From Mangifera indica (taxonomy: Eukaryota; Streptophyta; Magnoliopsida; Sapindales; Anacardiaceae), in NCBI RefSeq assembly GCF_011075055.1, contig NW_025401102.1, forward strand, positions 556,924 through 620,923: a stretch of DNA of 64,000 nucleotides, written 5' to 3'. This document shows, one piece after another, positions 11,346 through 23,000 of the stretch. The position numbers and the translations under genes were made by a program. How positions within the stretch are numbered: position 1 is the first letter of the stretch; every line of letters begins with the position of its first letter. The notes under the pieces are model-generated. The model was not told where the DNA came from. It saw only the letters and a program-made list of their open reading frames with translations, and ran no database searches.

Positions 11346-13539
11346 CACAAGTTTATACATATAATTTAATAGGGTATAACAACAATAAGGAGGATCGGTT
11401 AGTCAATCAAATTATTTACTACGGTGAAAAACAAATAAAATATAGAGAAGATTGCACACACAAAAGTTTTTAATGTGATTCAACCCATTGTTCAAGAGTT
11501 ACGTTCACAGTTATGTTATTGATAACTCTAAAAAAGTATTTTAATAGAGTGTCAAGTAAAGATTACAAATAAGATGTCTTGGGAATGACTTGATTTTTGA
11601 CAAGAATTCTAAAGAGAGTAGCTAGAAAACTATAAGAGTTTCCTTGCATACATTAGGATTGTTAATATGATCTTAAGTGTTAAAATGTTAGCTATGTGGA
11701 GTTGTATATTCGATTCACTATTCATTTATCATTTTTTTTTTTATTTCTCCTTTTCCTTAAATGATCATTTAGGGATAAGATCTTATTGGTTACATTTCAA
11801 ATTTAAATTCAAAATTTCATAATTTGTTATATATAAGAGATAAGGTAACAGTTATGTCCTGATAAGGAAAGAAGTTATTACTTTCCATTATGGGCTTGCA
11901 ACTAACTAGTAGATCATATTCTTTAAGTGATGATGTTTATCCACAAGTTGAGATGCAAGTTGTAACCTGTATAGCTAGTTGCTTCTCTAGAAGTCACTCC
12001 ACGACTTAGAGTTTACAACATAATAATTGTCTTTCGATTTACGAAGTGTAAGTGAGATTTCAAAAACTCTTTGACTTTTATTCGAATAGGTGCCACATGG
12101 AAATTCAGGATACTTTTGATATCTTATGATAAAGATTCTTTGGTTAATATAACTAATATCCCACACGCTTCACCTCACATATTAGTCATGTTGTTTCACT
12201 TCTCCATGAACTTTGATTGGACATGTTATGTTTGCATCACAGTGTTTTGGACACATTTCTTATGGTAGACTCAGGCAATTATAATCAATTTTTGTTATTT
12301 CTTGATTTGACTATAAAAAGAAAATGATTCATTCTAATCACATTCAGAATGTTCATGAGTCTTTGTCAATAAGAGATTCTTGAAAGTCTAATTCTATCAG
12401 TCAATTAGAGAATTGTTTACATTGGTTCATGAAATGGCTAGTTATTGAACTTTGAGATTTTTTCACTATTTATTAATCGAGATTGTTGATGATGCTTTCG
12501 AACTTACTTTGTTTGTTTATGTTCAGGCAAAAGTTAACATTACACTGCGTCTATCTTTCCATGGCAAAAGAAGGAAGTTCAAAGTTTTATTTCTCTTTGA
12601 AAAAAGATGACTTTGTGGACATCCTCTTATCATTGTGATAGATAAGAGTATGTGTTCTACAAGAGCACATAAGAACATCTTATAATGCAACAAATTTGGT
12701 AATATGGATATGGTAAATAACCTGATGCGAACTTACCCAATTGTAGGGAGGTTACATACTCTTTTTCTTCTTCATTTCCTATCTCAAGTTTGTACTAAAG
12801 AACTGTTTGTCAGTATTGATCACAATCTTGTTCCAATGGTAGAATGGAAAATGAATTGGGTAAGTTTATGAGGTTTTTTCGTATTAACTAAGTTTGAGCT
12901 CTTTCCTGACCATTATATTGAGGTAAATGGTTACATATATATGATTGTTTAATCAATTATGTTTTGAACATCCTAATTGACTATTTCTTTGTATTTGCAA
13001 CTTCTAAAAGACATGTCTTGCCTTTATAAAAGGAATGCAACTAAGTATTAAGCCAACTAAAGAGATGATGTTGATTGTAGAGAAGAAGTTGGCTTTTTAT
13101 GGAGTAGAACCATAAGACTAGGGTCATAACTTTGTGGTTAGAAATATTACTATGGATAAGAGCTCATAAAAGGGGAATTGGGAGCCTAGATTGATAAAGT
13201 TGGGTGAGCGCTTGAAGTTAGAGAAAGGGTACCCTAAGTTTCAATGAAATGTACAAATAATATAGGAATCACACTTTAGAGAAGTCTTTAAAAAACGTAG
13301 GGAGCCTAAGGATAGATTGGTTATGGTCGAGGCAACCAAAAAGATCAAAGAGATGAACAAAGCTCTGATTCTAGATTTTTTTTACCTTACAAATTTGTTT
13401 CAATGGGAGAGAGTTATGCAAAGAAAGCTGTAGAGGAGAGTCATCATTGTGTGTTGGAAGATATCAAGGTAGCTCTCATGAAAAAACAAAATTAAAGACT
13501 AAAGAGATACTTATAACACTAAGTTTCAAGCTAAACCCT
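11343..13539. other. Gene-free stretch, possibly decayed mobile DNA
   Basis: No open frame above 65 codons and no recognised protein in any frame. Composition is less AT-extreme than the surroundings, with stretches such as those at 13200-13450 that look like former coding sequence with many stops. I could not assign a family. Confidence 0.35.
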
Positions 13540-15659
13540 ATTAAGGTGTAGGTTTTTATTCCAATAAAGAACTATGGCCTTTGTCTTCAATTTTGAAAGA
13601 TGACTATCACACGTCACATGCACTTCATAAGGGTAGTTTAGTCATTTTTAAATTTGAGTTAAATTATGCATAAGTGTTATATGTTGAGTGCACTGTATGA
13701 CCTTACATATATACCTGGAGTGCACATCTATGCATATGCCATGAAAGGCAGAATAGTCATTCCTTGCAACACAATTAAAATTGTTTAAGTATGGAAGGAC
13801 ATTCATGCAATACCTATAGGTCCATCCTAGGTTATTTTTGTCTTTTGGATTCACTTGTGATTAATTGTGCTAAATTAATATAGTATTTATGAAATTGGTG
13901 TTACACGATCATGTGGGAAGGCCACAATCCCGTGCATGTGTTGATAAGGGCAAGATAGTCTTTTCCCATGTGATACGTATAAATTGGCTACGTATAGATG
14001 ACATACACACCTAGGTGTATCGGTTTGCACGTTTGTGTATAGTCAACAAGTTTGAATATTGGATAAGGATATATTTCACAGTAATGACATACATGCCTAT
14101 GTATCACGCATTACAAGTAAAACAAAAAGAATTGCAAATGCATTTGGCTGAGTTCTTCAGTCATATTTTCTAGCAAATCTACAAAGATAGAGATAGTTTA
14201 AGTACCCTTAAAGCCTAGAAGCATGAAGGATTGTCAAGGGAAGCCATCAAAACCACGTGAAAAGCTTTTGGACGTTGGAAGAGAGGTAAGTAGGCAGGTT
14301 TCTCTTTAATGGCCTATACTTTTATTGTCATGACATGAAATTGATTTGTTACATGTATTAATGATTATATATGTGATGCTATATGTATCATATTGATAAT
14401 TTGGTGATGTAACATGATTATTTGATTAGGGAGTATGTCTTACTTTTGTGAATTATGCTCATGTATTCAGGTGTGGATGGAATAATTATGGTTGTCATCT
14501 TGATCAATAAACTTTGTACAATGCATTAGCAATGGTATGTGATAAATTAAGTATATATGGTTGATATTTGATACATTTTAGAGAAAGAAATGGATTGTAA
14601 CTAAAGCTATTGTGATAGGGTTATCAATGAGGTGATTAAGCATGTTTACCATGCAATTTTGATATGTTGAGATTGTTGCCTTAGTAATTGGTGGTAGGAT
14701 TGATTGGTATGAGATTAGTGATAATATGTGAGTGTTTCGAGTGTTGTAAATGTTGTTAAGTCAATTGGAAAATACAAAATAGTTTGTTCTCAAAATATGA
14801 AAAATTCACGTTACATGCCTATGTATGTCTGTATACACAACCGTATATATTTAGGGGTAATTCCCCAGTGTTAGGTTTAAGCCACGGAAGTGTTAATTTA
14901 GAAATGGATACACGTCTATGTGGCATGGGGCACATAGTCGTGTAAGCCACCTTCGATTACACACCTGTGTTTAGTGGATGCATACCCATGTAAATGTATT
15001 TGAAAATGCACATACAACCCTGTGTATAAAGAATACACCTCATACATAATTGGAGAAATCTGGAAGCAAAGATGTAAAAAGTAGTCATGCTAATACGAGA
15101 TTCTTAAGTTCATATATGAGTTTAAAAATGACTATTTTATCATTATAGGGGATGAGTATAAGGAATATGAATGATAAGATCCTAATGAAGGCAATATGAG
15201 ATAAGTATTAGATAAATGTATCATACTATATGGAAGATGACATGAAGGATAATTTGAGTGTGTCTGATTGTGTACGATTATGCACTGACACAAAGTGTCT
15301 TAGTATTTGGGATGCTCATGCACACACTGACATTGGGAGTTTTAGCATTTAGGATGCTTGTGCAATTTTGGGAAACACCCGAGGTCTTATTTCCTTGTAA
15401 TATGGTATCCATAGCTCAAAGTTTGGTCTATATATATATTATGTACACTTTATGATTGACATTTGAGATGTCTCATGCTTTCACTAGACTTTCGGGAGGT
15501 CAACATATATTGTTTGACACTAGTCATTCATAGGACACCATCATTAAGGACTAGACATTGGGCACCAAGACAATTCAAATGAGAATCTGGGATATTAGAA
15601 AAACATTTTGTGATATCACAAAGAGATTAAGTAAATGACACATATGCTGTAGTGATTAA

Positions 15660-15706
<47 letters not shown>

Positions 15707-17920
15707 TTGTGAGGTCACCTACTTACTGAGTGTATTTTACTCACATATTCTTTTTGTAGTTTGCAAGTAAGATTATAGAGCAGTGGGGTGGTGACAAGGA
15801 AGCTAATAGGTCAACTTGAGGTAGCAAATGAGGGCAGGGACATTTTTGTCATTTTTAATATTAGTCAATGTTTATGTATGTCTGAGGTTATTTATATTTT
15901 CTTCACACATTGATTTCTATGATTTGATTTTTCAACTTATGTACTTTGTTTTATGAAATAATAATAATATATACTTTTGGGGATTATGGGATGTTAATTA
16001 AATACCACACATTTATTTTATTAATGCAAATGTTTGAGAGATATTTTCAGCCAACACATCTCTTTGAGTATATATTCTGGATAGGGGTATATACCTAGAA
16101 AAAAGGTGTTACAATACAATAGTGCATAGAAGTGGTGCATGCCCGTACATCCAATAAGGATGAATAATGTCAACTAATCACCATAAACGCTTGTGCATAA
16201 GGATATATCTAGTCATACATGGTATTTAAATTTTAGATAACACGTTTTCGAAGATCATGGGAGATGATTTTTATCGAGAAACTGTACCACCCATAAATAC
16301 GTTTAAGGGTAATTTTGTCTTTTTACTCATTTATGAATAAAATATATTATTTTTTAAGAATATGTATAATCATACACCTCAAGATTGTATGCCCTTACAT
16401 GCATAGTTAAAGGCATAATAGTCTTTTATGCTTAACACATGAATTGGTTAAGTGTTGGTTGGACAAGGTATGACCATGCATGTAATGGATGCACACTTAT
16501 ACACCTATGTTAAGCGATGTATGTCCATATGTCTAGCAACATACGATCGTTTGTAAATTTTGAATTTTAGATAAAAACATTTTTTATGATCACAAATCAT
16601 GGTTTTTGTCATAAAACTGTACGTCTACCTGTGCATGAGGATTGTATAGTCATACATTGTGTTATTTCACCAAAATAAAAAATGATAATGAAGGCTAAAA
16701 TTATTCATTTTACGCATTCTATATTCCAAAGCAAAAAGAGAGAGATTAGAGAGTTTGTGAGCCTTTGGAAAGTTTAGGAGTGTTGGAAGTAGTCTTTTGG
16801 TTGACAGAATTTAGATAAGCCACATGAAGAATAACATTCACCGAAAGTGAGGTAAGTAGTTGGCTTTCTCTTACCATGTTTTGATTTTGTGATATGTAAT
16901 GGTTATGAAGGTTACGTGTATGATTTTAATCGAATTATAAAACACATACAACATACTACATTGATTAAGAGGTCTAAGGATAAGAATACGTTTCGTAATA
17001 TTGATTAAGAGGTCCAAGGATAAGAATATGTTTTGTAATATTGTGTGGTGAAATGCATGTTAGTATGTTATGAAGAAATTTAAGACTAATTTTGCTATTC
17101 TTGTATTATTTTGCTAATTTGAAAATAAAAAACATGTTTAGGATGAATAGAGATTGGATTTGCATTATTTACAATAGAACATCTAAGTTGATTGGCCTTA
17201 AAATTGATAGAACAGTAATTCTAGATGAGATGTATGGTTATACATGCAGAGATGTACATTTGTACATCCTTTAGGTAAAAGTTGAGTTTCCTATAAGTTG
17301 ATGTATTCCCGAGAGTATTTAGAATTTGTGGCACATGCAGTCATATATTATGGAGTGTACACCCATACATAACTTAGATGAATTCATAAGAGTGAGGTGA
17401 AGGAATGCACACCTGTAACAAAGCAAAAGTGAGATAACAAACGTTAGTCAAATATTAGGTGTATGTTAGTCAAAGTTTTGGATGTACGATTGTGACACCA
17501 AGGCGTGTATGCTCATACATCACCCAATAGAGTTACGGGTGTATATAGTTCTAGTCACACCCATACAAGGTTTAGCAAAAAGAAAATTTTACACCAATGT
17601 TGTGTGTTGGAATGAGGTTAAAGGTAAAGAGGTCTTTTCAAAGGCAAATTGAGATGACTACCTAACAAAAACTATCCGATTATATGGAAGATGCACATAC
17701 CTTAATTGAAATAGGTTCGAATCAAATTCAAGAAAGTTGACAAAATGATGTACATTGAGTTAGCCACTAGTTGTATGTAATGTGGTGTAATATATGTGAA
17801 AGCAATAAGACTAAGAAAGTGATAGATACCCATAAGATACATTATACACTTGGCATCGAGATGTCTTAGTAGCTCCTTGTAGAGGATGCATTATATACGT
17901 GCTCGGAGTGGGGATCATCC
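13540..17920. mobile_element. Diverged long LTR-like sequence, two related segments
   Basis: Two segments (about 13540-16110 and 16110-17920) share the same order of short blocks: phrases of the type 'cacctgtgcatac' repeated many times, 'aaggcagaatagtc'/'aaggcataatagtc', 'gaggtaagtag' followed by a TTTCTCTT block (14284 and 16849), and 'atatggaagatg' (15229 and 17679). A block at 15715-15830, CTTACTGAGTG..., then GTGGGGTGGTGACAAGGA, is a style I associate with long non-coding LTRs of plant Ty3/gypsy elements. No gag or pol was found. An old solo LTR or a tandem of two LTRs is the likely nature; borders are approximate. Confidence 0.4.
15663..15703. repeat. (AT)n microsatellite
   Basis: An AT run of about 20 units lies inside the LTR-like sequence. 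Confidence 0.95.
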
Positions 17921-17939
17921 AAACTGAGTAGAATTGTCT

Positions 17940-18118
17940 TTTCAGAATCAAACTAATCACATTGAACAGGTAAAACTCTGAATCCAATTATTAGCCTCTA
18001 CAATCATTATACTTAAAAAGTCAATAATTTAATTTTAAATTGTTACCGAAAGGAAATTGAACTCGTGACCTTTTATATATAGAACTCTTTCATTATCACT
18101 TAAATTATCTCTCATAAA
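17940..18118 (-). repeat. SINE-like dispersed repeat
   Basis: On the minus strand, GAGATAATTTAAGTGATAAT is followed by GGTCACGAGTTCAATTTCC, a good match to a plant SINE B box, and then the shared body including 'TTGACTTTTTAAGTATAATG'. This is the best of the copies for the box motifs. Confidence 0.5.
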
Positions 18119-20071
18119 CAAATTGACATGTGTTATTGGTTTTCGTGACCTTGTCGTTTGCTCTTTCCAATAAAACATTAATTTGAAAAACACTAGTTTT
18201 TTTTTTTTTCATTTTTTAATTGATGAAACACTTTTCCTCGCCTTTGCTTTAAGTATAGTTGTTCTCCTCATCTCCTAAATGCTTCCCCCTTCTCTCCATT
18301 CAACTTTGACAACTTCAATAAAAAGCTCACTTTTTTCTGTTAACAGAGAAAGATAGGCCTAGACATCTTTGATCCCATGAATCACTTCATCAGATTTTCT
18401 GCTTCCTATGAGTTGTCAAAGATTTGCAATATTTCCCATAAAATTATAATCATGATGTTCTCAATTCAATTCAGAAGGGAAGGTAAAACAAAATCAAAAG
18501 AAAAAATCTGTAAGATTGAACCTTTTGTTTTTTTTAATTGTTGTGATAAAAAGGAATGGACCCCCACGAACGAAAATTGACTAAAGCTTAGTCCTTGCAA
18601 TGATATGTTGGCAAAAGCCACAGACTCATCAATAATATAAATCCTCATTTCCATCTTTCCTAGATAAAGAGGTGATCTATTCATATGCAATATACATACA
18701 TCTTACTACATTTTGGTATAAAAGATTTGTCCATAGATTATTCACTCATAATTGCTATAGAAATAATATTAAGGCATTCTTACTAAGGCATAGTGTATAT
18801 ATGTGTGTGTATATGTATATGTGTATGTGTGTTTGCCTGTGTGTGCATGCTTGCGCATAGTGTTTATGTGTGTATATATATAGAATAATGCTATGATTGA
18901 GTATTATTTTATAGTACATATATATATACACATGTAAAAGTGTCATCATATGATTGAGTATTATTTTATTGTTAATTTAAAATCATCTAATCACATAATG
19001 ATATATCTATGTGCATACATAATTATGTATTAAAAGTGTACAAACATAATATTATTGTATATATATACCCATTTTGAAAATTAGATTTTTTAATGAAATA
19101 TATTGTAATCGTATAGAATTTGAAATTTCAAAAGTACAAGTTGAAATTTTCATCACTGTTGCATTGTGTGCTGAAAGCAAGTGGTCATTGTTTATTGTCT
19201 ATAAGATCATGACCTCACTTTATAGTTTCTCTCTAGGGTTTCCGTTTTCTTCCTGATCAGTTTACCTCTTTCTAATGTCTTTTTCATTCACTATTTTACC
19301 TCCCCATGTCCTTGCCACAAATTGATGTATAAACATAGTACCTTACTTAATACAACATGTACATGAATAAATGTGGCTAAAGTTAATTTCTTGATCGAAA
19401 TACATTAAGAGGATTATGTAGTAGGATCTTTCTCAAAAAGATCAAAAGAACAAAGTTAAAAAGATGTCCTGAGCAAAAGAAAAAAAGGGGCTCTTAAAGA
19501 ATGCCATGTTGAACATGTGAAATGTGTACATTTAGATATAAAGTTCAATCCGTCCAAAACAATATGCTGCACAACCAGATTTATTTCTGAGAAACGAAGT
19601 TTTGGGCAAACCAAATACCTGTATAAAATTTGCAGTTGCAAAACTTCCTATGCTTTCATCAAATGGATTGTCAGGGTTTTCAGCAAAATGAACTCTCACA
19701 CTTCCTATTGGACATATTTCTGTATGTTGAACAAGTTGTGTAATTGGTGTAAATTTGACAAAGCACAGAAAGATCGATGACAAGAAGTTCAACTGAGAAT
19801 GCTTGACCAAATTGACAAGAAGTTTATTGGAATATGTAATTTCTCAGTTTTTTGTTGTTCTTTCCTACTAAGTTACATTTCAAAAAAGCACATTCATGCA
19901 TAAGAACCAACATCCTTCTAAGAAAGCTATATCTCTGCCTTTCAGCTAAGTTTGATGTATCAATCTAATAAAGCTGAACATTAATACAGGACCTTGATAC
20001 TAGCAAGTAATGCTGAAATTTCTGAGGACTCACCATGGAGGCTCTGGAATGTACAACATCATATGCAACAA
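18119..20071. other. Intergenic region and probable ZTP29 3' flank
   Basis: There is no gene. A TG/TA-rich stretch lies at about 18795-18880, and a copy of the palindromic MITE-like repeat at 18882-19066. The part from about 19450 to 20071 is less AT-rich and lies directly after the ZTP29 stop codon on the minus strand, so it may be its 3' untranslated region. Short overlapping frames at 19456-19810 on both strands match nothing recognised. Confidence 0.45.
18882..19066. repeat. Small palindromic MITE-like repeat, copy 3
   Basis: It contains GTCATCATATGATTGAGTAT, a T-rich centre and AAAATCATCTAATCACATAA, in the same layout as the copies at 2662, 3171 and 57668. Confidence 0.5.
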
Positions 20072-23000
20072 CTACAAGCTCGTATCTTTCGGTAGGCTGA
20101 TTTCAAGAAAATATAAGCTGCAAAAGCATAAAGGAGTCACACAAGAAGAATGTAACTACACTAAAATGAGCAAATTGACCATATTTCAAAAATACTTTTT
20201 TTAAGGAAAAAAAAACTTTTCGATTTGCATTTGAAAAAGCATCAAGATATTGATGAAAAACATATTACTTAATCCTGGCAAACTCAGAGTTTCCATGGAA
20301 TTACTTACCTTGCAGACATGAATGCCATCCCAAAGAACACAGCTTTGACAGCTTGCTTCTGGCCAGCATAATCAAACGCCAATGGCAGCATTTCATGCAA
20401 GGTTAGAAAAGCCATTACTCCACCAACTGTGAACATATATAAAAAAGTGAAGGGCCATCGTAATATAACACTATAATTCTCTATTCACTGGAAATGCCAC
20501 AAAATTGATAGTAAAGTAAACCTGATCCTAGCAAGCCCTCAAGAATTTCAGGACTCAAGCTGCTTGGGAATAGGTAGGCTGCAGTACAAAGGAAAACAGC
20601 ATTCATTACAAGTAGCCCAAATAATTTAAAAAAGCATTCTTAACAATAAATTAATTTTAGCAAAAAGGCATTACATTTCAACACAACATAGATACAGAAG
20701 ATGTTTTTTAAAGGCTTAAGAAATATAACACAATCAATAACGTCGCGTTTCAATTCCCCAGTGGAATTGTATCTGGCATGTGTGTGTGTATGTGTGTGTG
20801 CAGTGAAGAAAAAGATAGTTAACATACCTACAATAACAACCGCAAGAGGCTCAGCAAAACCTGAAAGTGTTGCCAATTTGAATGCCTGCCACTTGCTGAG
20901 ACATGGAAATGAATTCAACAGGTTAATGAATAATCTTGTAAATAACATCACTTTTGTCTATACACAAATATTCTGTCATAGCATCTGCGACAATGAACAA
21001 AATGAACTTAGTAAGAAGTTGAGACACACAGCAATAGAAAAGACCAACTGTGACTGTATTACAATATAGCATCCAATTTATGGATGCTGAATATGTCAGA
21101 ACCAGCTAAGTGATTCAGCAAGGGCCAAAATCAAGTTTCTTTTTTAACTTCAGAAGACCTTTGTTTACTAAGATCGCATCTGCATTGCAAAAACCCCACT
21201 CTACAAAAATGATTCATTCAAATGATGCCCCAAGACATTCTCACCTCTGTGTTGCAAAGTAAACAGGAAGAGCAACAGCAACACCCTGTAAAAGAAAACA
21301 TGCAAAAAGTCCCAATAAAAGAGTATTGGTTAATATAATTTCTCAGCAAAAGAGAGAATTTTTCTTTTTACTACTTTTCGAGAACGGAATATCATAGCTA
21401 ACAAAGACAAGGGCCAATTTCATGTGCAATGGCTCTGTTTTCTCATCCACATATATAATCTGTAATTTTCATAACTTCATAGAAGTTCCATGGGCAACAA
21501 CTTCCTTAAAAAATTGCATGTGGGTCGTCAACTCAGTTAAGAAGAACTAGGCACTTCTTTGAAAGCAGTTATGGAGATGCATATTGTGATACCCCTAGGC
21601 GAATCCCACATCGACAAAGCACGGGAGAGATGCTGGGTCTGTGTGTGCTCTGTCTATGGATCCCACATTGGTTAGTGGTGGGAGAATTGGATTGGTTAAA
21701 TAGCCTGTGAGCTCCTTAACTGTCAAGACGCGTTTTGGATTGCAAAGCCCAAAAGCAAACTCATGATGGACTGTGTGTCCAAAGTGGACAATATCTTAAC
21801 AGTGGGTCGCGTTATTGAACCTGGGGTGTTACAAATGGTATCAGAGCAACTCCGCGTGTCCTCTTGAACGATGGTGGGGCAAACCTCAGCGAGGACGCTG
21901 AGTCCCGTAAGGGGGGTGTATGTGATACTCCTAGGCGAATCTCACATCGACAAAGCACGGAAGAGATGTTGGGTCTGTGTGTGCTCTGTCTATGGATCCC
22001 ACATTGGTTATTGGTGGGAGAATTGGATTGGTTAAATAGTCTGTGAGTTCCTTAACTGTTAAGACGAGTTTTGGGTTGCAAAGCCCAGAAGCAAACCCAT
22101 GATGGACTGTGTGTCCAAAGTGGACAATATCTTAACAGTGGGCCGGGTTATTGGACCTGGGATGTTACAAATGGTATCAGAGCAGCTCCGCGTGTCCTCT
22201 TGAACGATGGTGGGACAAACCTCAGCGAAGACGCTGAGTCCCGTAAGGGGGGGTGTATGTGATACCCCTAGGCGAATCCCACATCGACAAAGCACGGGAG
22301 AGATGCTGGGTCTGTGTGTGCTCTGTCTATGGATCCCACATTGATTAGTGGTGGGAGAATTGGATTGGTTAAATAGCCTGTGAGCTCCTTAACTGTCAAG
22401 ACGCGTTTTGGGTTGCAAAACCCAGAAGCAAACCCATGATGGACTGTGTGTCCAAAGTGGACAATATCTTAACAGTGGGCCGGGTTATTGGACCTGGGGT
22501 GTTACAAATGGTATCAGAGCAACTCCGCGTGTCCTCTTGAACAATGGTGGGGCAAATCTCAGCGAGGACGCTGAGTCCCGTAAGGGGGGGTGTATGTGAT
22601 ACCCCTAGGCGAATCCCACATCGACAAAGCACGGGAGAGATGTTGGGTCTGTGTGTGCTCTGTCTATGGATCCCACATTGGTTAGTGGCGGGAGAATTGG
22701 ATTGGTTAAATAGTTTGTGAGCTCCTTAACTGTTAAGACGCGTTTTGGGTTGCAAAGCCCAGAAGCAAACCCATGATGGACTGTGTGTCCAAAGTAGACA
22801 ATATCTTAACAGTGGGCCGGGTTATTGGACCTGGGGTGTTACACATATGGAAAATAATTCCCTTGGACATGCTGTCACTAAAAGTAAGTATGGTTTCATG
22901 ATAATTGATGGCAATCCAATTTTAATTTAGAGATGCCAGGTAGGCGCTTTTGGAGTTTCATCTCTTAAGGATTAGGCTTGTTTTTGTCACATACAAAATT

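Noticed and set aside
21836..21847. TGGTATCAGAGC as part of a tRNA gene
   Set aside because: It is the primer-binding site complementary to initiator Met-tRNA, just inside an LTR; no cloverleaf surrounds it.
22059..22930. Several repeated open frames of 60-78 codons on both strands
   Set aside because: They are repeated translations of the TRIM LTR and internal domain, which are non-coding by nature.
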